Source of the DNA: Deltaproteobacteria bacterium
GTDB taxonomy: Bacteria > Desulfobacterota > Binatia > UTPRO1
Length of the DNA stretch: 37,664 nucleotides
Reading direction: 5' to 3'
Assembly: GCA_020848745.1 (NCBI GenBank)
Contig: JADLHM010000005.1
Location: 1-37,664, forward strand
Each line of letters starts with the position of its first letter. The stretch's first letter is position 1. A model generated the notes under the pieces. It made no database searches and was not told the origin of the DNA. It saw nothing but the letters and a program-made list of their open reading frames with translations. The translations under genes and the position numbers were made by a program. Of this stretch, positions 15,757 to 24,177 are shown in pieces.

Positions 15757-17958
15757 ATGCCGACCCGTCACCGAAGGATCCTGTGCGCCGCCTTGCTCGC
15801 GCTCTGCGGCGCGACGCCCGCCGTCGCCCTCGACGTGCAGTCCGGTATCGGCTTCGTCGCCATCACGGGCGAGGTCGAAGGCACGCCGCTCGTGCTCGAG
15901 AACGCCCAGCACGTGGACGTCCAGAGCGGGCTCGTCGATCGCTTCGGGAGCCTGGTCTTTCGCGACCTCGGCCAGGGGAACGCGTATTTCGTGCGCGAGC
16001 CCGGGGGCGCGACGACGGCGGTGACAACGCGCCGCTTCACGGACCATCCGCCGCAGTCCTTCTATCAGGCGCAGACCCTGGTCGAGGGGTTGAACTACAT
16101 CGAGACGCGGGACGGGACGCTCCTCGCGGCGATGGTGCGCGCGCCGCTCGGCAGCTCGTTCGCGCCCGGGCGCCGCTTCCCGACGCTGGTCGAGTACTCC
16201 GGCTATGCCGCCGCCGACCCGGACAACCCGCAGCCCTCGACGCTCATCGCGTCGGCGATGGGGTACGCGACGGTCGCCGTCAACATGCGCGGCTCCGGCT
16301 GCTCGGGCGGCGTGATCGACCTCTTCGATCTGCCCACGACCGCGGACGGCTACGACGTCATCGAGATCGTCGGCAACCAGGACTGGGTGCAGGGCGAGGG
16401 GGTCGGCATGATAGGCATCTCCTTCCCGGGCATCAGCCAGATGTTCGTCGCGGGCGCGCAGCCGCCGCACCTCGTCGCGGTGGCGCCCTTCTCGATCATC
16501 GGCGACATCTACCGCGCGCCGGGCTTCCCGGGCGGTATCTTCAACAACGGCTTCGCCGAGAGTTGGCTACAGGAGCGCGCCGACGACGCGCTCCCGGCGC
16601 CGGAGGGCGGGCAGGCGTGGGCGATCCAGCGCGTGAACGACGGCGACGCCACCTGCCTCGCGAACCAGAGTCTCCGTCTCCAGACGCAGGATCCGGTCGA
16701 TTTCACGCAGAGCAAGCCGTACTACGTTTCCGAGCTCATGGACGCGCGCTCGCCGAGCAACTGGGCCGCCAACATCCGGGTGCCGACCTTCATCTCGGGC
16801 GCCTGGCAGGACGAGCAGACCGGGAGCGGTTTCGTGACGCTCTTGAAGCAGCTGCCGAAGCGCCGCGACGTCAAGATCATGCTCGTGAACGGCGTCCACT
16901 CGAGCTCGATGGAGCCGACGAGCCTCTGGGACTGGACCGCGTTCCTCGACATCTACGTCGCGAAGCGATTCCCGAACATGGACCGGCTGACCCCCTTGGC
17001 CGGCGCGATCTACGAGAACATCCTCGGGCCGGGGGCGCCGACGCCACCGCTGCCGCCCGACTACCTTGCCGGCGCGAGCGATCTGGCCGACGCGCGGCGG
17101 CAGTTCGAGGCCGGGCCGCGCGTACGCGTGCTCATGGAGAACGGCGCGGGCTCCGGGACGCCGGGTCTGCCGGCGCCGCGTTTCGAGCTCGATTTCGAGA
17201 AGTGGCCGCCGCCCGGGGCGCGTCAGACGGCCTGGTATTTCGGGCCGGGGGGATCGCTGTCGAAGTTCAAATCGGTCAGCGACGGCTTCGACAGCTACGA
17301 TCCGGACCCGGAGGCGCGTCCGATGCAGACGATTCCGGGCCAGGGGCAGGCCGAGTCTTGGGAAATCATGCCGGCCTACGACTGGCGGCCGCTCGTCGCG
17401 GGGACGGCGGTCGCGTATGCGACGGCGCCGCTCGAAGCGGACACGACGATCGTCGGCGAGGGCGCCGTCGACCTCTTCCTGCGCTCGAGCGCGTCCGACA
17501 CCGACATCCAGGTGACGCTCACGGAGGTCCGCCCCGACGACCTGGAGACGTACGTGCAGAGCGGCTGGCTGCGGGCGAGCCACCGCAAGCTCGCGCGCAA
17601 GGGCAACACGCGCACCGAGGTCCGGCAGACCCACCTCGAAGCCGACGCCGAGCCCCTGCCGCCGGGCCAGTTCACGAAGATGCGGGTGGGAATCTTCGCC
17701 GTCGCGCACACGTTCCGGGCCGGCTCGCGCATCCGGGTGAGCCTCGAGGCGCCGGGCGGCGACCGCACGCGCTGGGCCTTCGACACGTTCGACACCAACG
17801 GCATGGTGACGAACGACGTGAACTACTCGCGCGGCTACGCCTCGCGTCTGGTGCTGCCGGTCGTGCGGCGTGCGCCGGCGCCGGCGGGCCTGCCGCCGTG
17901 CCCCGGCCTGCGCGGCCAGCCGTGTCGCGCCTACGAGCCGGCGAGCAACGGCGGCTGA
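15757..17958 (+). CDS. secreted CocE/NonD-family (X-Pro dipeptidyl-peptidase-type) hydrolase
   Basis: A 733-aa exported serine hydrolase of the CocE/NonD family, which contains cocaine esterase, glutaryl-7-ACA acylase-like and X-Pro peptidase members. The signal peptide 'ILCAALLALCGATPAVA' follows the ATG at 15757. The alpha/beta-hydrolase has nucleophile S222 in 'GISFPG', a probable acid D352 in 'GAWQDE' and His H381 in 'NGVHSSS', with 'NMRGSGCSGG' as the usual upstream loop. The C-terminal third is the jelly-roll PepX_C-like domain ('TAPLEADTTIVGEGAVDLFL' and 'SRIRVSLEAPGG'). It likely cleaves esters or amides outside the cytoplasm; the substrate is unknown. Confidence 0.88.
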   Translation: MPTRHRRILCAALLALCGATPAVALDVQSGIGFVAITGEVEGTPLVLENAQHVDVQSGLVDRFGSLVFRDLGQGNAYFVREPGGATTAVTTRRFTDHPPQSFYQAQTLVEGLNYIETRDGTLLAAMVRAPLGSSFAPGRRFPTLVEYSGYAAADPDNPQPSTLIASAMGYATVAVNMRGSGCSGGVIDLFDLPTTADGYDVIEIVGNQDWVQGEGVGMIGISFPGISQMFVAGAQPPHLVAVAPFSIIGDIYRAPGFPGGIFNNGFAESWLQERADDALPAPEGGQAWAIQRVNDGDATCLANQSLRLQTQDPVDFTQSKPYYVSELMDARSPSNWAANIRVPTFISGAWQDEQTGSGFVTLLKQLPKRRDVKIMLVNGVHSSSMEPTSLWDWTAFLDIYVAKRFPNMDRLTPLAGAIYENILGPGAPTPPLPPDYLAGASDLADARRQFEAGPRVRVLMENGAGSGTPGLPAPRFELDFEKWPPPGARQTAWYFGPGGSLSKFKSVSDGFDSYDPDPEARPMQTIPGQGQAESWEIMPAYDWRPLVAGTAVAYATAPLEADTTIVGEGAVDLFLRSSASDTDIQVTLTEVRPDDLETYVQSGWLRASHRKLARKGNTRTEVRQTHLEADAEPLPPGQFTKMRVGIFAVAHTFRAGSRIRVSLEAPGGDRTRWAFDTFDTNGMVTNDVNYSRGYASRLVLPVVRRAPAPAGLPPCPGLRGQPCRAYEPASNGG

Positions 17959-17983
17959 TCCGCGTTACGTCTCGTTCCCGCCA

Positions 17984-18019
17984 CACGGCGACGCCGACCG
18001 GGGGTCGGCCGTCGCCGTG
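17984..18019. terminator. bidirectional terminator hairpin
   Basis: Between two convergent genes lies a 16-bp stem, CACGGCGACGCCGACC paired with its complement, with one bulged C (18010) and a GGG loop (18000-18002). There is no T-tract on either side, as expected in a very high-GC genome. It is 25 nt after one stop and 6 nt from the other. Confidence 0.65.
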
Positions 18020-18025
18020 CGCGTC

Positions 18026-19057
18026 TCAGGCGGCGCGCTCGAGCTCGGCGAGGAGCGCCGGACCCGACCAGGTCCGCCGTTCGCCGCCCTCCGCCGCGCG
18101 CACGAGGGCGACGAGGCGGGCATTCACCGGCGCCGTGCGACCCAGGCTTGCGGCGAGGCGCACGATTTCGCCGTTCAACCAGTCGACCTCCGTGGTCCGT
18201 CCGGCCTGGAGATCCTCCCACATCGAGGAGCGCGCCTGCGGATCGACCGCGAGCATGCGGCCGGCGAGGCGGGTGAAGATCGCGTTCGGAAGGCGCAGCA
18301 CGCGGGGAAGCCACGAGGCGGGGAGCGGCGTCAGGCGCGCCGGCGCGATGCCCGCCGCCGCGAGGAGGGCGAGCGCTTCCGCCTGCGCGAGCGCGGTGCA
18401 TCGGCGCAGGGCGCGGTCGGAGAGCTGCGCCTTGAGCGGCAGATCGGAGAGCGCGTTCACGGGGTTGTTGAGATTGAGGAGGAGCTTCGCCCACAGCACC
18501 GGCACCATCCGATCGTGGAGGACGAGCGGCAGTCCGGCGGCCGCGAACGGGGCGAGGTAGGGGTCGAGGCGCGCGTCGCGCGCGACCTCGAGGCGGCCCT
18601 CGGAGCCGTGATGGAAACGACCGGCACCCTGGTGGACGACGTTGAATTGCACCATCCCGGGCAGAACCGTCCGACTCGGGAGCGCGGCGCGCAGACGCTC
18701 CGCGTTGCCGACGCCGTTCTGGAGGCTCACGACGAGCGCGGACGGGGAGAGGACCGCGGCGAGCTCGCGGCCGGCGTCGTCGGTCGCCGCCGACTTGACG
18801 GTGACCAGCGCGAGGTCGGCGCCGCTCGCGGCCGGCGCGGTTGTTTCGAAGCGGATGCGGTCCGGAGCGACGTCGAGGGCCGCGCCTTCCCAGTCCGTGA
18901 GGTGCAGTCCGTGCGCGCGTACCTCCGCCGCGATCCGCTCGCGGCCGATGAAGACGACGTCGCTACCGGTCGCGGCGAGCCGGCCGCCGACGTAGCAGCC
19001 GATGCTGCCGGCGCCGTAGATCGCGATCCGTCTCGCGCGCATGCCGCGCAGCTGCAT
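18026..19057 (-). CDS. ketopantoate reductase (ApbA/PanE) family protein
   Basis: A 343-aa NADPH-dependent reductase of the 2-dehydropantoate 2-reductase family. The Rossmann loop 'IAIYGAGSIGCYVGGRLA' is at the N-terminus, 'VSLQNGVGNAE' follows beta4, and the catalytic Lys region is 'LWAKLLLNLNNPVNALSDL'. A helical C-terminal domain with 'SMWEDLQAGRTTEVDWLNG' matches PanE. ATG at 19057 is given; ATG at 19042 would remove five residues and also fits the family. True PanE supplies pantothenate for CoA, but the family has paralogues for other 2-keto acids. No other pantothenate gene is nearby, so the name PanE is not asserted. Confidence 0.85.
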   Translation of the reverse strand: MQLRGMRARRIAIYGAGSIGCYVGGRLAATGSDVVFIGRERIAAEVRAHGLHLTDWEGAALDVAPDRIRFETTAPAASGADLALVTVKSAATDDAGRELAAVLSPSALVVSLQNGVGNAERLRAALPSRTVLPGMVQFNVVHQGAGRFHHGSEGRLEVARDARLDPYLAPFAAAGLPLVLHDRMVPVLWAKLLLNLNNPVNALSDLPLKAQLSDRALRRCTALAQAEALALLAAAGIAPARLTPLPASWLPRVLRLPNAIFTRLAGRMLAVDPQARSSMWEDLQAGRTTEVDWLNGEIVRLAASLGRTAPVNARLVALVRAAEGGERRTWSGPALLAELERAA

Positions 19058-19119
19058 AGCCGACGCGGTGCGCGCTCGCCATGCGCCTTGTTACGGCATG
19101 GCGGGAGCCTTTTGACGCC

Positions 19120-19147
19120 TTGTGTCAGCTCGGCTCGCCGCTACCAT
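19120..19147 (+). promoter_or_regulatory. putative leaderless promoter of the small membrane protein gene
   Basis: TTGTGT at 19120-19125, 16-nt spacer, TACCAT at 19142-19147, then 7 nt to the ATG at 19155. There is no Shine-Dalgarno. The -10-to-ATG distance equals that of the hemQ gene. Confidence 0.4.
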
Positions 19148-19154
19148 GCGACGC

Positions 19155-19352
19155 ATGGAAACGGTCATGTCGTTCGCGGCGGAGTGGTGGATGGCGGGTC
19201 TCGGCTTCGGCGGCGCGGCGATCGCGGCGGCGCTCCTCTGGCGCTGGGCGCTCGAGGACCTGGTCCTGTCGTCGGTGGAGCTGCCGAGCTGCGAGCGGAG
19301 CAGGCCGAATCCGACGCCGCTCGCACGGTCGGACGCGAAGCCGGCGCAGTAG
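19155..19352 (+). CDS. small single-pass membrane protein
   Basis: A 65-aa open frame. Residues ~10-32 form one hydrophobic segment rich in Ala, Gly, Leu and Trp. An acidic and Ser-rich stretch follows, then a short Pro/Arg-containing tail with one Cys. ATG at 19155 is placed by the adjacent TACCAT box; ATG 19167 is an alternative. It is isolated between divergent and convergent neighbours. No family is recognised. Short length lowers confidence, but GC3 bias and the promoter geometry support it. Confidence 0.45.
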   Translation: METVMSFAAEWWMAGLGFGGAAIAAALLWRWALEDLVLSSVELPSCERSRPNPTPLARSDAKPAQ

Positions 19353-19420
19353 CACCCGAGGGAAGACGACACCTGGGGCCGGCGCGGCGGGCGAGCGTTG
19401 CGCGTCGCGTGCGCCGGCTG

Positions 19421-20551
19421 TCAGGGGACGTGCCGCGCGGCGCCGGATGCCCACTCGTGGACGGCGCCGAAGTACTCGGCGATCAGGCGGTGCGCCCACG
19501 AGCGCGGGCGCCAGTGTCCTTCGAAGAAAGCGCAGTGGCTGCCGCGCGCGGTGAGCACGAGGAGGCTTTCCGGGACGCGCCCGAAGAGGCCGCGATGCTC
19601 CTCGACGTTGGCGTGTGCGCAGACGGGATCGTCGGCGGCGTTCAGGATGAGCAGCGGGACGCCGACGGCGTCGGCGACCCGCATCGGGTTCGTGTGGGCG
19701 TGATAGTCGTCGGCGCTCGCGAAGCCGGCGAAGGGATGCTGGCGGTCGTGCAACTCGCCGATCGTGCGGCTTTGCATGGCGGCGTCCCAGCCCGGATGCG
19801 TCGCCAGGGTCGCGGCGTGACGCTCCAGGAAGTAGCGGCGTACGGCGCCGAGGAGATAGCGAGCGTAGAGCCGATGAACGCGGTGGAAGGCGTGCGTCGT
19901 GTCGTAGCCCGGACAGTACGCGACCGCCGCGGCGAAGGGCGCGCGGGCGCCTTCCTCGCCGAGGTAGCGGACGAGGAGCCCCGACCCGGCGGAGACGCCG
20001 ACGGCGTAGAGCGGCGCCGCCGGGACGCGGGCGCGGATCCGCCCGAGCTGGACGCGCAGGTCGGCGGTCGCTCCGAGCGTGCTGAAGCGCGGCGCGGTGA
20101 GAGGCAAGGCGCCGTGGCCGCGCCGATTGCAGACGACGATGCGCCACCCGAGCCGGCGGCGGAGGGCGCCGACCGTCCGCCGCATGGTCTGTCCGTCGCC
20201 GCAGATCGTCGGCAGCACCACCACGAGGGGCGTCGCCGGCGGGCCCTCGAGGCCGAGCCAGTCGAGCGATACGGTGCCGCCATCCGGCAGGGGGAGCATC
20301 TCGGTCTCGTCGTAGCAGAGCGGTGGCGTGCGCGCGTTGCGCCAGGCGAGGAGGGCGAGCTGGAGGTGACGATTGGCGCCCCACCAGGGCGGCCGGTAGG
20401 GTTCGCGCAGGGTGGCGCACCGGGTCCGCACATGGGTGAGGAATGGCGTCTCGCGGTACACGAGCTCCGGCGGGTGGGCGACCCGCGTCCGGTAGTGGCG
20501 GACGGCGGCCGCCGTCGCGGCGACTCCGGCGAGGAGCGTGGACTCGGTCAC
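19421..20551 (-). CDS. YheT/EMB8-type alpha/beta hydrolase
   Basis: A 376-aa hydrolase similar to the YheT family: the long N-terminus with 'PPWWGANRHLQ' and a 'DGGTVSLDWLG' strand pair is characteristic. The nucleophile is S187 in 'GVSAGSGLLVRYLG', where the usual elbow is GxSxGG. The acid is in 'NAADDPVC' and the His in 'ARGSHCAFFEG'. The start is a GTG at 20551, 16 nt after the exonuclease stop, so it is likely the last gene of a minus-strand operon. Family members are thought to be esterases or lipases; the substrate is not known. Confidence 0.85.
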   Translation of the reverse strand: MTESTLLAGVAATAAAVRHYRTRVAHPPELVYRETPFLTHVRTRCATLREPYRPPWWGANRHLQLALLAWRNARTPPLCYDETEMLPLPDGGTVSLDWLGLEGPPATPLVVVLPTICGDGQTMRRTVGALRRRLGWRIVVCNRRGHGALPLTAPRFSTLGATADLRVQLGRIRARVPAAPLYAVGVSAGSGLLVRYLGEEGARAPFAAAVAYCPGYDTTHAFHRVHRLYARYLLGAVRRYFLERHAATLATHPGWDAAMQSRTIGELHDRQHPFAGFASADDYHAHTNPMRVADAVGVPLLILNAADDPVCAHANVEEHRGLFGRVPESLLVLTARGSHCAFFEGHWRPRSWAHRLIAEYFGAVHEWASGAARHVP

Positions 20552-20567
20552 CGCGTCCGCCGTGCGC

Positions 20568-21434
20568 TCACGGACGCGCCGCGAGCGCCTGGCGCACGCG
20601 CTCGACCGGCGAGGCGAGCTCGTGCGCGGCTACGAGGACGGCGAGCGCGGCCGCGTCCGCCGGGGCGGTCGGCAGCCCGAGGGCGACCGGCGCCAGCGGT
20701 ACGTCCGGCACCGGCAGAACGACGCGCATCGCGGCGGCGAGGTAGTCGCGGCCCGCGTCGAGCTTGCGCGCGACGGCCGGCGCGAGGTCGGTCGCCGCGA
20801 GGATCGCCGGGAGCGAGCCGTAGCGGGCAACGAGCTGCGCGGCGGTCTTCTCGCCGATGCCCCGCACGCCCGGGAGCCCGTCCGAGGGGTCGCCGCGCAG
20901 GAGCGCGAAGTCTCCGTAGGCGCGGCCGGGGATGCCGTAGCGGCGGGTGACCTCCGCCTCGTCGACGACGACGACCTTGGAGACGCCGGTCTGCGGGTAG
21001 AGCACGACGCGGTCGGGATCGCGGACGAGCGCGAAGAGATCGCGATCCCCCGACACCACCGCGACCGGGCCGCGAGAGGCCGCGGCGAGCGTGGCGATCA
21101 CGTCCTCCGCCTCGAAGCCCTCGGCGCCGACCACCGCGAAGCCGAGCGCGCGCAGCACCGCGCGGCCGACGCTCTCCTGCGGCGCAACGGGATCGACTTC
21201 GTCGTCGTCCGCGACCCGGTGCGCCTTGTACGAGGGCAGGGCCGCGACGCGGAACGCCGGGCGCCAGTCGTCGTCGACGGCGATCGCGAGGGCCCGCGGC
21301 CGGTGGTCGAGGAGGAGCCGCGCCAGCATGTTCAGGAAGCCGTAGACGGCGTGCATCGGGATCGAGTCGGGCACCGAGTGGAAGGCCCGGTAGAGCAGGC
21401 TCGAGTAGTCGATCAGCATCGTCGGCGCGCGCAT
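20568..21434 (-). CDS. stand-alone 5'-3' exonuclease / flap endonuclease-like (PIN-fold)
   Basis: A 288-aa protein resembling the 5' nuclease domain of DNA polymerase I without a polymerase. The acidic cluster is visible as 'LIDYSSLLYRAF' (D9), 'AVDDDWRPAFR', 'EGFEAEDVIATL' and 'VSGDRDLFALV'. The helix-three-turn-helix is 'GDPSDGLPGVRGIGEKTAAQL'. It should remove RNA primers or flaps. It sits 15 nt behind a MaoC-like gene and 16 nt before a hydrolase gene, an unrelated metabolic context, so co-transcription probably does not reflect shared function. Confidence 0.88.
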   Translation of the reverse strand: MRAPTMLIDYSSLLYRAFHSVPDSIPMHAVYGFLNMLARLLLDHRPRALAIAVDDDWRPAFRVAALPSYKAHRVADDDEVDPVAPQESVGRAVLRALGFAVVGAEGFEAEDVIATLAAASRGPVAVVSGDRDLFALVRDPDRVVLYPQTGVSKVVVVDEAEVTRRYGIPGRAYGDFALLRGDPSDGLPGVRGIGEKTAAQLVARYGSLPAILAATDLAPAVARKLDAGRDYLAAAMRVVLPVPDVPLAPVALGLPTAPADAAALAVLVAAHELASPVERVRQALAARP

Positions 21435-21449
21435 GTCGTGGCGCGGGTG

Positions 21450-22328
21450 TTACTGGAGGACGCTCGCGGTGCCGACGGTCGCCTTCGTGCCGTCCGCCTT
21501 CTCGCACCAGACGTCCACGTGAACGCGGCGCTTCGCTCCCTCGGCGACCTCCTCGCGCACCTTGCCATGAGCCGTCACCGTGTCCTCGGCCCAGATGACG
21601 TTGACGAGGCGGACGTCGAGCCCGCCGCCGACCTGCCAGGCAAGCCCGAAGGCGGCGGTCATGAGCTCGGAGACGAGGCAGATGGACCACATCCCCTGGA
21701 CGACGACGTCCGGGAACCCGAGCATCCGGGCCGCTTCGCGATCGGTGTGGTAGTTCTTCTCGGGTCCGGAGAAGGCCTCGCACATCGCCAGCGTGATGGT
21801 GCGGGTGAGGGGCGGGAGCGACGCGCCCGGCCCCTCGCCGATGGCGAACTGGCGGTCGGCGCGCTTCTCGCGCTCGCGGTCGACGACGAGGCCGCGGCGC
21901 TCCTCCTCGACGAGGAAGCTCTGGTGGGTGCGGCTCCGCTGCAGCCAGCGACCGGCGTCGTCGGTGAGCAGCACCTCGTTCACGACGTACTCGCGGGTGC
22001 GTTTGACGTAACGCTCGACGACGGTGGAGCGGGTGCGGACGACGCCGCCGACCGTGAGCGGCGCGAAGAGCTGCCACTCCTGGCGCGCGTGCAGATTGCC
22101 GAAAATGTTCGGCAGGTACCAGGCGAGGCTGCGATAGACCTCGGAGTGGAAGAGGAGGGCGGGCGAGGCGACGGCGCCCGAGGCGAGCGCGAGGCGGGAC
22201 GTCGGTCCGCCGACGCCCGCCTCGTAGCGCGCGACGTCGTCATCCGTGAGGGTCGTGGCGCGGCCGCCGAGGTCGCGGCCGACGTGGACCTCGTGGGGGG
22301 GGAAGAAGCCGGCGATCGTCTCGTTCAT
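21450..22328 (-). CDS. MaoC-like double-hotdog protein
   Basis: A 292-aa protein with two hotdog-like halves: an N-terminal FAS1-like dehydratase half ('RYEAGVGGPTS', 'FGNLHARQEWQLFAPLTVGG', 'RTREYVVNEVLLTDD') and a C-terminal MaoC half ('TRTITLAMCEAFSGPEKNYHTDREAARMLG', 'VVVQGMWSICL', quoted as blocks). MaoC hydratases normally carry D-x-N-P-x-H; here the aligned stretch is P-E-K-N-Y-H, so the Asp is missing while the His is kept. Its ATG overlaps the CstA stop (ATGA). It may be a binding protein or use a neighbouring Glu. An enoyl-CoA or acyl-thioester ligand is inference from the fold. Confidence 0.75.
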   Translation of the reverse strand: MNETIAGFFPPHEVHVGRDLGGRATTLTDDDVARYEAGVGGPTSRLALASGAVASPALLFHSEVYRSLAWYLPNIFGNLHARQEWQLFAPLTVGGVVRTRSTVVERYVKRTREYVVNEVLLTDDAGRWLQRSRTHQSFLVEEERRGLVVDREREKRADRQFAIGEGPGASLPPLTRTITLAMCEAFSGPEKNYHTDREAARMLGFPDVVVQGMWSICLVSELMTAAFGLAWQVGGGLDVRLVNVIWAEDTVTAHGKVREEVAEGAKRRVHVDVWCEKADGTKATVGTASVLQ

Positions 22329-24103
22329 CAGCGTGGTCCTCCGTGCGCAGGCGAATCTTGCCCACCGGCGTCGCGTCGTCCATCGCGGCGGCCGTGTGGC
22401 GCGCGAGAGCGCTCGCGGCGCAGGGCCGCGACGGCCTCGGCGACCACCGAGGCGGCGAGGCCGAGGAGCGTGACGGCCACGATGCCGTTCACGAGCTGCA
22501 GCGGGTTCCAGGCGCCGTCCGGGTCGCGCACCGCGGCGAAGGCGGCCCCGGCCTGCAGGACGAGCGCCCAGACCGTAATCGTGAGCACGAAGAGCATCGG
22601 GACGCAGGTGAACCAGACGGGCTTTCCGAGCCGCTTCCGCCACACGGTGACGCCGAGGAGCGTGAGCGCGGCGAGCAGCTGGTTCGATGTGCCGAAGAGC
22701 GTCCAGAACGCCATGTACGTCGGCGGCCGGCCGGGCAGGGGAGCGTCGGCGGTCGCGATGAAGAGGAGCGGGGCGCCGATGGTCGCGAGCGTCCCCACGA
22801 CGGCGCCGGCGCGCGTCCGCCAGTCGAAGAGCTCTTGAATGATGTAGCGCCCGAGGCGGGTCGCGACGTCGAGGGTGTCGAAGACGAAGGTCGAGAAGGC
22901 CATCGACCCGAAGACGGTGGCGAAGAGGAGGTGCTCCTTCCCGAGCACGACGCTGGCGAACTGGCCGATGCCGCGCCCGTAGGTGGCGCCAGCGGGCGCC
23001 TTCGGACCGCCCGGGGCGGCGATCATGATCGTGACCAGCGCGATCAAGGCGACGAAGGACTCGAGCAGCATCGCGCCGTAGCCGACCGGGCGGCAGTCGC
23101 TCTCCTTGGCGATCTGCTTCGCCGTCGTGCCGCCGCAGACGAGTCCGTGGAAGCCGCTGCACGCGCCGCACGCGATCGTGACGAAAAGGAACGGGAAGAG
23201 GAGGCCCGTGGCGCCGCCGACCTCGAAGCCCTTGAACGCGGGCTGGCGGATGGCGGCGTCGCCGAAGAAGATCCCGATCGTGCCGACGGTGAGCACGAGG
23301 TAGAGCACGAAGCCGCCGAGGTAGCCGCGCGGCTGGAGCAGCAGCGAGACCGGCAGCAGCGAGGCGACGAGACAGTAGCCGAGGAGGATCATGCCCCAGG
23401 CTTTGTGCGGGTTGGTGACGCCGAGCGCGAGCAGATCCGAGCACTGCGTCCCGAGCCACACCACGCCGAGGGTCGCCGGCACGAACACCGCCGTGAGCAG
23501 CGCGAGCGGCGGGTTCCACCACCGCTGCGCGAGCCCCATCGCCACGCTCAGCAGGAGGTACGCGGTGCTCGCGAAGGCGACCGCGCCGCCCGCGTCGAAG
23601 CCGACGGCGACTCCGTCGAGCTCCTCGATGCGGCCGAGGAAGGTCCCGGCGGTGACGTCGGTGAACGCGACGATCACGTACACGAGCGCGAGCCAGATGA
23701 AGAGCATCACGCTCACCCATGCGCGCCGGCTCAGGTTCTCCCGGATGATCTCGGCGACCGACGAGGCGCGGTGGCGGACGCTCGCGACGAGGGCGCTGAA
23801 GTCGTGGACCGCGCCGATGAAGACGACGCCGCCGAGGATCCACAGCAGGCAGGGGAGCCAGCCGAACTGCTCGCAGGCGACGATCGGCCCCACGATCGGA
23901 CCCGCGGCGGCGATCGCGCTGAAGTGCTGCGGCATCAGGTACACGGGGGAGGTCGGCACGTAGTCGGTGCCGTCCTCGAGGGCGACCGCCGGCGTCGTCA
24001 CGCGGTCGTCGAGCCCGTACCGCGAGGCGACGAAGCGGCCGTAGAGGAGGTAGGCGGCGGCGAGGACCGAGAGGAAGATCGAGGCCAGGACCGGCAGGAT
24101 CAT
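22328..24103 (-). CDS. cstA: carbon starvation protein CstA (peptide/pyruvate permease)
   Basis: A 591-aa polytopic inner-membrane protein with about 14-16 hydrophobic segments. CstA signatures include 'GTDYVPTSPVYLMPQHF', 'AAAGPIVGPIVA', 'VHDFSALVASVRHR', 'CSGFHGLVCGGTTAKQIAKE' and 'VGYGAMLLESFVAL'. It is shorter than E. coli CstA (701 aa) at the C-terminus, as in many other phyla. Family members take up pyruvate or peptides. ATG 24103 begins at the first membrane helix and lies 9 nt from a TAAGCC box, with no Shine-Dalgarno. It leads a run with maoC-like, exonuclease and hydrolase genes and is divergent from hemQ. Confidence 0.92.
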   Translation of the reverse strand: MILPVLASIFLSVLAAAYLLYGRFVASRYGLDDRVTTPAVALEDGTDYVPTSPVYLMPQHFSAIAAAGPIVGPIVACEQFGWLPCLLWILGGVVFIGAVHDFSALVASVRHRASSVAEIIRENLSRRAWVSVMLFIWLALVYVIVAFTDVTAGTFLGRIEELDGVAVGFDAGGAVAFASTAYLLLSVAMGLAQRWWNPPLALLTAVFVPATLGVVWLGTQCSDLLALGVTNPHKAWGMILLGYCLVASLLPVSLLLQPRGYLGGFVLYLVLTVGTIGIFFGDAAIRQPAFKGFEVGGATGLLFPFLFVTIACGACSGFHGLVCGGTTAKQIAKESDCRPVGYGAMLLESFVALIALVTIMIAAPGGPKAPAGATYGRGIGQFASVVLGKEHLLFATVFGSMAFSTFVFDTLDVATRLGRYIIQELFDWRTRAGAVVGTLATIGAPLLFIATADAPLPGRPPTYMAFWTLFGTSNQLLAALTLLGVTVWRKRLGKPVWFTCVPMLFVLTITVWALVLQAGAAFAAVRDPDGAWNPLQLVNGIVAVTLLGLAASVVAEAVAALRRERSRAPHGRRDGRRDAGGQDSPAHGGPR

Positions 24104-24112
24104 CGGGGCGGA

Positions 24113-24141
24113 GGCTTACGTCACGCGCGGCGCGCGTTCAA
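24113..24141 (-). promoter_or_regulatory. promoter of cstA, overlapping back-to-back with that of hemQ
   Basis: Read on the minus strand: TTGAAC (24141-24136), 17-nt spacer, TAAGCC (24118-24113), then 9 nt to ATG at 24103. No Shine-Dalgarno is present. Its -35 abuts the hemQ -35 within GTTCAATTGACC, whose CAATTG core is shared by both boxes' ends. Confidence 0.55.
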
Positions 24142-24170
24142 TTGACCCTTCGCGACGGGCTCCCTAGAAT
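24142..24170 (+). promoter_or_regulatory. promoter of hemQ, leaderless geometry
   Basis: TTGACC at 24142-24147, 17-nt spacer, TAGAAT at 24165-24170, and 7 nt to the ATG at 24178. This is the best sigma70-like promoter in the window, with 5/6 at both boxes. The start site should fall at or next to the ATG, giving a leaderless mRNA. Confidence 0.7.
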
Positions 24171-24177
24171 CCGTGCG

